64,000 nucleotides of DNA from Allokutzneria multivorans (GTDB taxonomy: Bacteria > Actinomycetota > Actinomycetes > Mycobacteriales > Pseudonocardiaceae): positions 744,001-808,000 of the forward strand of contig NZ_BAABAL010000019.1 of assembly GCF_039537405.1 (NCBI RefSeq), in the 5' to 3' direction. The notes below the pieces were generated by a model. The model was given only the letters and a program-made list of their open reading frames with translations, had not been told where the DNA came from and did no database searches. Positions 58,180-64,000 of this stretch are shown here, one piece after another; the first letter of the stretch is position 1; each line of letters opens with the position of its first letter. Position numbers and translations under genes: made by a program.

Positions 58180-59997
58180 TCAGCCGTCCTTGCGGGCGAG
58201 CAACCGGTAAGTGTTGCCGCCCTTGCCGCGACGAAGGAAGAGGTGGATCACCTTGTCCGCGGCGAAAGCCAGCGCGATGAACGGGACGCCCACGGTCATC
58301 ACCGCGAGGAAGCGCGCGCGACGGAGCAGGGTGGGCTCCCCCTCGCTCCACGGCGCCCTGGGGTCCTTGCCCAGGTGGTTGAAGGTGATCAGCGCGGCGA
58401 GCACGAGGTCGTTGGCCTGGTTGGCCTCGCCGAGGTGCACGTCCACCGTGGAGAACCCGCGATCAGCGAGCGCGCGTTCCAGGTTGCGCCACGGGATCAT
58501 GTGCTGGTGCTGCGGCTGGAACCACGGCATCCACACCCCGCGCAGGATCCTGCCGTAGCGCGACTCCGGGTTCGGCAACTCGATCAACAGGAAACCGCCC
58601 GCGTCGAGCACCTTGGCCGCGGCGTCCAGCTCCTCGAACGGCTCCCTGGTGTGCTCCAGGTAGTGGTGCATGCTGATCACGTCGTACTTGCCCGCGAGGT
58701 CCTCGGTCAGGTCGGGGAACATGCCCCGGTACCCGTGCTCGACCCAGCCGCGCCGGACCGCTTCGTCGATGCCGTCGGTCATGTCCAGGCCGTGGAACTC
58801 GGTCTCCGGCCAGGACTCCTTGGCCTGGTTGCAGAAGTGCCCATGACCCGATCCGACGTCCAGCCAGGTCCGCGGTGTGGTGAACGGGCGCAGCATTTCC
58901 GCCCGTGCCCTGTACCCGGCGATGTTGGAGTCGAAGGCGGCCTCGCTGAGCCCGCTGCCGTAGCCGTCGTAGCAGTCGCGGTAGTAGAACTCCAGCCCTT
59001 CGAGTGACAGGCGTGGGTTCTGGAAAACGTGTCCGCAGCTGCCGCAGCGGTCGAGGACGAACTGCCCGGGCTTGTTCTGCATCACGTCGAAACCACGCAC
59101 GTGCACGGAGAGCTCTCCGGCACCGCACCAGGGACACGAGTGCCTGCGCGGCTCGAAGAAGCGCCTGGTGCCTTCCGCGAGATCCTGTTCATAGCGCGCG
59201 CGGGTCTCGGCGAACTTCGTGTCGACCGGAACCGGCATGCGGGACAGAGCAGCCACCGTGCGTCCCCACCGAACCGGTCCGAGCACCAACCGCAGCAGCG
59301 CATGTCGATGCAGGTCCGCCGGGCGGATCGGGCTTCCCGCGAAGATCAGGTACGGCTGGAGGCTGAACGCGGCGAGAGCACCCAGGCCCCACCACGGCGA
59401 CGCGAACAGCCCGGCGATCAGCAGCGCATAACCGACCACCGGGCTGACGAGGTGCTTGCGCACGCCATAGTACTTCGCGCGCAGCACGTGAACCCGCTGC
59501 TCAACGTCCTCGGGCAGCGCTTCGAGGTCCGGCGCCACCGCGAAGTCCGTGCTGGTGCACGCCAACCGCTTCAGCTGGACGGTCAGCTCCGTCAACTCGG
59601 ATCGGGTGAAGCCCTCCGAGCGCTCAAGGTCTTCGCGACGGGCGATGTCCTCATCTATCAGGATCACGTGCCCGGCTCCGCGCGCGTGCGCGAACCGGTC
59701 AGCGACGAAGTTCTTTCCCATGCCGCTGTGCGCCAGATCGATCGCCTGGCCTACCGACAACTCGCGCGGTACCAGCTCCAGCACCGTGAGCCCGTGCTCC
59801 CGGGCCCAAGTGCTCGCGTTGTCCTTCGTGGGCTGGTCCAGGTGGACGCCCTCGGCGGTGAGGAACCGGTGCCGTTCCTCGGCGGGCGCCCCTCGGTCGT
59901 CCAGCAACGGCAGCCAGGAGACCTGGCCGCGCAGCCGGAAGCCGTTGAGCACCAATGCGACTGTCACGATCAGCGGAAGCGCCTCGAACAGGCTCAC
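58180..59997 (-). CDS. Membrane protein with zinc ribbon and SAM methyltransferase domain
   Basis: 605 residues from GTG 59997, whose GTGA overlaps the glycosyltransferase stop. The first 230 residues are unassigned: an N-terminal span and a soluble part that may be a degenerate glycosyltransferase (HVILIDEDIARREDLE). Two spans follow (about 205-245), then a zinc ribbon (CPWCGAG ... CGSCGHVFQNPRL) and a class I methyltransferase domain (TWLDVGSGHGHFCNQA, then DVISMHHYLEHTREPFEELD). A final hydrophobic helix lies near residue 580. The fusion is unusual; I take it to methylate a membrane-bound or lipid-linked product of this operon. Confidence 0.75.
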   Translation of the reverse strand: MSLFEALPLIVTVALVLNGFRLRGQVSWLPLLDDRGAPAEERHRFLTAEGVHLDQPTKDNASTWAREHGLTVLELVPRELSVGQAIDLAHSGMGKNFVADRFAHARGAGHVILIDEDIARREDLERSEGFTRSELTELTVQLKRLACTSTDFAVAPDLEALPEDVEQRVHVLRAKYYGVRKHLVSPVVGYALLIAGLFASPWWGLGALAAFSLQPYLIFAGSPIRPADLHRHALLRLVLGPVRWGRTVAALSRMPVPVDTKFAETRARYEQDLAEGTRRFFEPRRHSCPWCGAGELSVHVRGFDVMQNKPGQFVLDRCGSCGHVFQNPRLSLEGLEFYYRDCYDGYGSGLSEAAFDSNIAGYRARAEMLRPFTTPRTWLDVGSGHGHFCNQAKESWPETEFHGLDMTDGIDEAVRRGWVEHGYRGMFPDLTEDLAGKYDVISMHHYLEHTREPFEELDAAAKVLDAGGFLLIELPNPESRYGRILRGVWMPWFQPQHQHMIPWRNLERALADRGFSTVDVHLGEANQANDLVLAALITFNHLGKDPRAPWSEGEPTLLRRARFLAVMTVGVPFIALAFAADKVIHLFLRRGKGGNTYRLLARKDG

Positions 59998-61172
59998 AGC
60001 AGTTTCTCCACGTGGTCGGCCGCCGTCACGGTTCCCCCGGCGTCGGCGAAAGAGCTCTGGATCTGTTCGGCCGCAGCGCGGTATCCCGGCTGGTCGAGCA
60101 CGGACAGGATGGCTTCGCGCAGCTCGGCCGGGCGGACCCGGCCGAAGTGCACCCGACGACCGACACCCGCCGCCACCACCTGCTCGGCGATGATCGGCTG
60201 GTCGTCCCTGATCGGTGCGACCACCAACGGCAATCCGTTGGCCAGCGACTCGCACACGGTGTTGTGACCGCCGTGGCACACGACGGCCGAACTGTGCTTC
60301 AGCAGGTCGAGCTGCGGCACGAACTCGCGCACCCGTACGTGCTCCGGGGTGCGTTCGATGAGCCCGGGCGCCGCGGCGATGCTGACCTGGACGCGATCGG
60401 CGAGCGGCGCGACCGCCTCGACGACGGTGTTGAGGAACCGACCGTTGTTCTCCCGGTCGATCGTGCCCATCGAGACGAGGACGTGCTGCCGCCGCGGGTT
60501 GAGCCACCCCCAGTCGTAGTCCCCCACCTCGACCCGTTTGCCCAGCGACGGTCCCACGAAGACGCACTGGCTCGGCACGGTGGCGTTGATCCCGACGAAG
60601 CTCTCGGTCGTGTAGGCGAGCACCAGGTGCTCAGAGAACCGGAGGTCGCCCAGCGCGGCGTCGTCTGGACGTATTCCCTGCGCACGCTGGAGGTCGTCGA
60701 GCTGGGAACGGACCCAAGCACCGAATTTCGGGACCATCGTGAACGGGTTGGTCAGCTCAGCGGACGTGGTCGCCGAGGTGATCCACGGCAGCCGGTGCCT
60801 GCGCGCGGAGAGCGCGCCCGCGAGCGCCTGCTGGTCGACCACGAGCAGATCGGCACCGAATTCGCGGACGGCCGCCTCGACTCCCGACATCATCCGACCG
60901 GCCAGCGGGACGAGGAAGTCCTTCCACAGGAACTGGAACGCCGCCGGACCGCGGAGCCCCCGAGAACGCTCGTAGGTCTCGGCCAACCACGACTCCGCGT
61001 CGGGCCGCTCTGCGGAGAAAAGGGTCAGTTCGGGCGGCAACAGCCGGCTGGCGACCTCGGGGTGGCCGACCCACGCGACCTCGTGCCCGCGCTCGACCAG
61101 TTCCTGCCCCAGCGCCACCGTTGGCAGGACGTGTCCGGCGAGCGGCGGCACCACGAACAGGATCCGGCTCAT
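59994..61172 (-). CDS. MGT-type (macrolide-like) glycosyltransferase
   Basis: 392 residues, GT-B fold of the UDP-glucosyl/macrolide class: N-terminal PPLAGHVLPTVALGQELVERGHEV (with His and the acceptor pocket) and C-terminal donor site VSMGTIDRENNGRF, then VCHGGHNTVCESLANGLPLVVAP (HGGxxT). The enzyme glycosylates small hydrophobic acceptors. It is encoded between the methyltransferase and the hydrolase with overlapping ends, which argues for one pathway. ATG 61172 overlaps the hydrolase stop. Confidence 0.9.
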   Translation of the reverse strand: MSRILFVVPPLAGHVLPTVALGQELVERGHEVAWVGHPEVASRLLPPELTLFSAERPDAESWLAETYERSRGLRGPAAFQFLWKDFLVPLAGRMMSGVEAAVREFGADLLVVDQQALAGALSARRHRLPWITSATTSAELTNPFTMVPKFGAWVRSQLDDLQRAQGIRPDDAALGDLRFSEHLVLAYTTESFVGINATVPSQCVFVGPSLGKRVEVGDYDWGWLNPRRQHVLVSMGTIDRENNGRFLNTVVEAVAPLADRVQVSIAAAPGLIERTPEHVRVREFVPQLDLLKHSSAVVCHGGHNTVCESLANGLPLVVAPIRDDQPIIAEQVVAAGVGRRVHFGRVRPAELREAILSVLDQPGYRAAAEQIQSSFADAGGTVTAADHVEKLL

Positions 61173-61939
61173 GACAACCACGTCCTCAGCTGCTCCCGAA
61201 CCTGGCCGGACGCCTGGGTGAGCATCATGTGCGACTGTCCTTCGAGGACGGTCAGTTCGAAGTGGGGAAGGTGTTTCTGAAGCAGGCTCGCGTCTGGAAG
61301 CAGGTCCGATTCGCTGCCGAAGAGGGCGTGCACCGGCGCTTCCACTGCGGCGAAGCGCTCTGGAGTGAAGGGCTGTTCGGCAGCCATGTCGGCGAGCAGG
61401 CTCGTCTCGTGGAACAGGCCGAGGAACTGCTTCGTGAGGTTGTCCCACTTACGGCCTTTGAGGTGGCGGAGCCGGTCGTCGTAAGCGCCGGTCCGCGCGA
61501 TCGACAGGGTTTCGACGATGCGGTCACCCCAGCCCTCGCTCGGCACGACCGACTCGATCAGCAGCAGGCCGGCCGTCCGGTCGGGGTGCTCGGCCGCGTA
61601 GGCCAGTGCCAGCAACCCGCCGTAGCTGTTGCCGACGAGGTGCACCGGGCCGCGCACGTCCAGCGCCGCGATCAACGCGTTCAGGTCGGTGACCGAGTCG
61701 TTGAGCGTGTACCCGGTCGCGGGACGCTCGGAGCGGCCGTGACCGCGCTGGTCGTAGCAGATGGTGTGGGCGCCGAGGTCTGCTGTCGCCGTGGCCAGGG
61801 TCAGGTAGAGGCTCGAAAGGTTGTCCACGACGAGGCCGTGCAGGAACAGCACCGTCGGTGCGTCGCTCGCCGAACCCGGTTCGGAGTTCGACAGCCGTTG
61901 TACGTGGAACCGCAGGTTGTTGGCGACGACCTCAGTCAC
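61169..61939 (-). CDS. Alpha/beta hydrolase of the ACP operon
   Basis: 256 residues. FLHGLVVDNLSSL (oxyanion), YDQRGHGRSERP, nucleophile HLVGNSYGGLLALAY (GNSYGG instead of GHSxG) and EGQSHMMLTQ with the catalytic His. It resembles type II thioesterase-like or peroxidase-like hydrolases; release of an acyl chain from the ACP is a plausible role (inference). The GTG 61939 overlaps the ACP stop by eight bases, so the two are cotranslated. Confidence 0.85.
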   Translation of the reverse strand: MTEVVANNLRFHVQRLSNSEPGSASDAPTVLFLHGLVVDNLSSLYLTLATATADLGAHTICYDQRGHGRSERPATGYTLNDSVTDLNALIAALDVRGPVHLVGNSYGGLLALAYAAEHPDRTAGLLLIESVVPSEGWGDRIVETLSIARTGAYDDRLRHLKGRKWDNLTKQFLGLFHETSLLADMAAEQPFTPERFAAVEAPVHALFGSESDLLPDASLLQKHLPHFELTVLEGQSHMMLTQASGQVREQLRTWLS

Positions 61940-62252
61940 GGGACACACAGCCGGCGATGTAGGTGACCAGCTCGCCCACGGTGAGCTCGGCGACCTCGGC
62001 TACCTCCTTGTCGCCGAGGAAGGCCGCGAAGTTCACCGAGTTCCCGTAGTGCTCCCGGAGTTTCGCCGAGAGGGTCACGAACTCGATGCTTTCCAGTTCG
62101 AGATCGCGGTTGAACGAGGTGTCCATGTCGATGTCGACGCCGAGGGCGTAATCCTCGCCGATGACCTCGACCAGCATGTGCCGCACCGTGGCGAGCACGG
62201 CGGATTCCGCCGCGTAATCGCCGACAACGTCCGTCAGTTCCGTGGAGCTCAT
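61932..62252 (-). CDS. Acyl carrier protein
   Basis: 106 residues, small and acidic. The phosphopantetheine attachment is the Ser of DLELESIEFV (standing for DSL), near residue 55, followed by a helical stretch and the typical VGELVTYIAG end. No ketosynthase, AMP ligase or adenylation gene lies in the window, so the acyl chain must come from elsewhere. The ATG 62252 has a perfect GGAGG six bases upstream. It starts the four-gene operon. Confidence 0.9.
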   Translation of the reverse strand: MSSTELTDVVGDYAAESAVLATVRHMLVEVIGEDYALGVDIDMDTSFNRDLELESIEFVTLSAKLREHYGNSVNFAAFLGDKEVAEVAELTVGELVTYIAGCVSRD

Positions 62253-62323
62253 TCATCCTCCTTGACGTCCAGCGCACGAGAAGGACTCCCCGCCGCGCGC
62301 AGGGAGAGAGCAGGCGGTAACCA

Positions 62324-62347
62324 GGTTTGCCTTTGCCCCGGCAAACC
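62324..62347. promoter_or_regulatory. 8-bp inverted repeat upstream of the ACP gene
   Basis: GGTTTGCC (62324-62331) and GGCAAACC (62340-62347) form a perfect inverted repeat with an 8-nt spacer, 72 bp before the ACP start. It lies in the 224-bp gap after the IclR gene and could be an operator. No promoter could be assigned with confidence. Confidence 0.5.
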
Positions 62348-62476
62348 GACCGGAATGGGGCTCTGGGGCCCGCTCCTCGATCACTACCGTGCGGGAGGAC
62401 GATTGATCTCGCCTGTCGGCGCTCCGGCTTTCGAGCTAAATCAACCCGTTTGAATGACGTAGCAAACAGACGGTTT

Positions 62477-63235
62477 TCAGGCGGTGGTCGCCGGCCACCC
62501 GTCCGCGCCGAGTTCCCGGGAGATGGCCCGCGCTGTGTCGCGAACCGCGGTCCGCACCAGGTCGGAGGGCGGCCATTCGGACATCGGCACGACGACGCCG
62601 ACCGCTCCCGCCAAGGCCCCTGCGGCGTCGAAAACGGGTGCGGCGGTACCGCACTCGCCGAGCACCGCCTCTTCCTGCTCGACCGCGTAGGCGTCCACAC
62701 GCACCTGGTCCAGGTGGGCGGCGAGGTCTGCGGGCTCGGTGATCGTCTCGGCCGTCATGCTGCGCAGCGGCCCGTCGCCGAGGAGTGCGCGGGCACGGCT
62801 CGGCAGGTAGGCGAGCGACGCCTTGCCGAGCGCGCAGGCGTGCGCGGGAATGACGATGCCGACCTCGGGCATCTGACGCGAACCGTCCGGCCGGGGCGAG
62901 TGGTGCACGACGAGCACCTCGTCCAGCATCAGCACGCCGGTCCGGACCGCGAAACCGGTCCTGGCGGCGAGGTCGTCCGCCCATGCCGCCGCTTGCGCGC
63001 GCAGCTCGAGGGTGTGCAGGTAAACGGTGCCGAGCTTCAGGACCGCAGGGCCGAGGCGGTACTGCGCGGATGCCCGGTCCTGCACCACCATGCCGTGCGC
63101 GACCAGCGTCTTCACGATGCCGTGGACCGTCGACGGCGGAAGTTCGAGACGGGCCGAAAGCTCCGAGAGGCTGATCCTGCGGGCCCCGTGCAGAACGCCC
63201 AGAACCCGGACGGCGCGGTCGACGGACTGGATCAC
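62477..63235 (-). CDS. IclR-family regulator, probable dihydroxyacetone-kinase regulator
   Basis: 252 residues. N-terminal winged helix (RISLSELSARLELPPSTVHGIVKTLVAHGM) and a C-terminal effector domain with PAHACALGKASLAYLP and the ECG motif (AVLGECGTAAPVFD). It is divergent from dhaK, so it most likely controls glycerol or dihydroxyacetone use (GylR-type). GTG 63235 has GGAGGA four bases upstream. Confidence 0.9.
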   Translation of the reverse strand: MIQSVDRAVRVLGVLHGARRISLSELSARLELPPSTVHGIVKTLVAHGMVVQDRASAQYRLGPAVLKLGTVYLHTLELRAQAAAWADDLAARTGFAVRTGVLMLDEVLVVHHSPRPDGSRQMPEVGIVIPAHACALGKASLAYLPSRARALLGDGPLRSMTAETITEPADLAAHLDQVRVDAYAVEQEEAVLGECGTAAPVFDAAGALAGAVGVVVPMSEWPPSDLVRTAVRDTARAISRELGADGWPATTA

Positions 63236-63265
63236 CGCGTCCTCCCTGACATCAGGGCAAGGACT

Positions 63266-63294
63266 TTACAACACCGCCCACCGGGGCTACGGTC
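63266..63294 (+). promoter_or_regulatory. Promoter of dhaK
   Basis: TTTACA (63266-63271) and TACGGT (63289-63294) with a 17-bp spacer give a good housekeeping promoter, with a start near 63301 and a leader of about 58 nt. Confidence 0.65.
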
Positions 63295-63302
63295 CGTGCA
63301 CT

Positions 63303-63321
63303 ATTTCGACATCGTCGAAAT
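63303..63321. promoter_or_regulatory. IclR operator at the dhaK transcription start
   Basis: ATTTCGAC-ATC-GTCGAAAT: perfect 8-bp arms around a 3-nt spacer, placed just after the predicted transcription start. Size and symmetry fit IclR/GylR sites, and a bound regulator would block transcription of dhaK. Confidence 0.7.
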
Positions 63322-63358
63322 GATTTCTGACTCGCGAATGCCCAACGACGGGAGAGCG

Positions 63359-64000
63359 ATGAGCGCGCGGCAGTTCGTCAACGATCCGGACGAGTTCATC
63401 CCCCAGGCACTGGAAGGACTTCGGCTCGCGCATCCACACCTGATCCAGGTCAGTGCGGACCCGGCTCTGGTGCTGCGCACGCCCAAGGACGGCGACCCAC
63501 TGAAGGTCGCACTGGTTTCCGGTGGCGGCTCCGGCCACGAGCCGCTGCACACCGGCTTCGTCGGCCTGGGAATGCTCGACGCCGCGATCCCCGGCGCGGT
63601 GTTCGCGAGCCCGACGGCCTACCAGATCCGCGCGGGCATCAAGGCTGTCGATCGCGGTCGAGGCGTCCTGCTGATCGTGAAGAACTACACCGGCGACGTG
63701 CTCAACTTCTCGATCGCGGCGGAGCTCGCCCGCGAGGAGAACATCGAGGTCGAGATCGTCCTGGTCGACGACGACCTCGCCACTGACGGCGGCGACGAGG
63801 GCGGTCCCGGACGCAGGGGAACAGCGGCGGTGGTCGCGGTCGAGAAGATCTGCGGTGCGGCGGCGGAGCGTGGCGCCTCCCTCTCGGAGCTCGCTGAGCT
63901 GGGCCGCCGCGTTGTCGCGAGCTCGCGCACGATGGCGCTCGCGTTGCGGGCGTGCACCCACCCCGGCCAGCAGCGCCCATCCTTCGACCTGGCCGACGAC
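63359..64000 (+). CDS. dhaK: Dihydroxyacetone kinase subunit DhaK (3' end cut by window)
   Basis: The first 214 residues of DhaK, which phosphorylates dihydroxyacetone using ATP via DhaL or phosphoprotein donors. Family strings are VSGGGSGHEPLHTGFVG near residue 50, ASPTAYQIRAG and IVKNYTGDVLNF. The substrate-binding His lies beyond the window edge. GGGAGAG just before ATG 63359 is the ribosome site. Continuation into dhaL is expected outside the window. Confidence 0.95.
   Translation, partial: MSARQFVNDPDEFIPQALEGLRLAHPHLIQVSADPALVLRTPKDGDPLKVALVSGGGSGHEPLHTGFVGLGMLDAAIPGAVFASPTAYQIRAGIKAVDRGRGVLLIVKNYTGDVLNFSIAAELAREENIEVEIVLVDDDLATDGGDEGGPGRRGTAAVVAVEKICGAAAERGASLSELAELGRRVVASSRTMALALRACTHPGQQRPSFDLADD

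Noticed and set aside
60000..60567. N-terminal extension of the membrane methyltransferase by about 190 residues
   Set aside because: It lies over the glycosyltransferase gene in another frame; GTG 59997 with the stop overlap is the natural start.
1..64000. CRISPR arrays, tRNA and rRNA genes
   Set aside because: No regularly spaced repeats were seen, and no tRNA cloverleaf or rRNA sequence was recognised in the gaps by eye.

Overview
The window is high-GC DNA (about 70% by eye) from an actinobacterium, most likely of the Pseudonocardiales (Saccharothrix/Lentzea/Kutzneria-like). Several things point there. One block is ordered as in Mycobacterium tuberculosis dinG-pncB-clpS-DUF2017-P1 peptidase-mec-cysO-cysM-rhomboid-murI-Rv1339-rph-rdgB, and serB2 sits beside ctaD as in mycobacteria. 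There are AftB-like arabinofuranosyltransferases, a four-gene conservon, a helix-turn-helix/STAND/WD40 protein and many start codons that look leaderless. Family names come from reading the protein sequences by eye; no search was run.

Layout. 0-17.3 kb is the conserved housekeeping block: rdgB, rph, a cAMP-phosphodiesterase-like MBL protein, murI, a rhomboid and a degenerate rhomboid paralogue, then cysM-cysO-mec (cysteine synthesis from a ubiquitin-like sulfur carrier). A P1 peptidase, DUF2017 and ClpS follow, then pncB-pncA and dinG. An extra three-gene module is inserted between mec and the P1 peptidase (7.5-9.6 kb): a PqqD-like/E1-like protein, a second ClpS and a second DUF2017-like protein, with its own promoter and paired palindromes. 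This is my best candidate for an undescribed system. 17.3-22 kb holds pth2, serB and ctaD, with two inverted pairs of a repeat of about 55 bp flanking pth2. 22-35 kb carries a secreted SGNH hydrolase, a 1,237-residue STAND/WD40 protein, two tandem AftB-like enzymes, a small copper-type island (DUF6153-DUF305), a Tat-signal UbiD with UbiX, and an RlmA-like methyltransferase.

35-47 kb has tex, a HEAT-repeat protein, an ABC-F ATPase, a TetR/amidase pair with a perfect operator, a HipA-like kinase with DUF3037, GrpB, ArsR with a double SRPBCC protein, and a small catalase. 47-53 kb has a TIGR04222 protein with a Gly/Cys tail, a complete conservon (cvnA-D) and a secreted cyclophilin. 53-64 kb has a DUF4360 protein, a methyltransferase preceded by an 11-codon leader ORF and a terminator-like hairpin, a GT87 transferase, and DinB and alpha/beta hydrolase genes. 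It ends with a compact ACP-hydrolase-glycosyltransferase-membrane methyltransferase operon and an IclR regulator divergent from dhaK, which runs off the window.

No rRNA, tRNA, CRISPR array or intact transposase was seen. Many intergenic gaps carry strong inverted repeats that look like bidirectional terminators.
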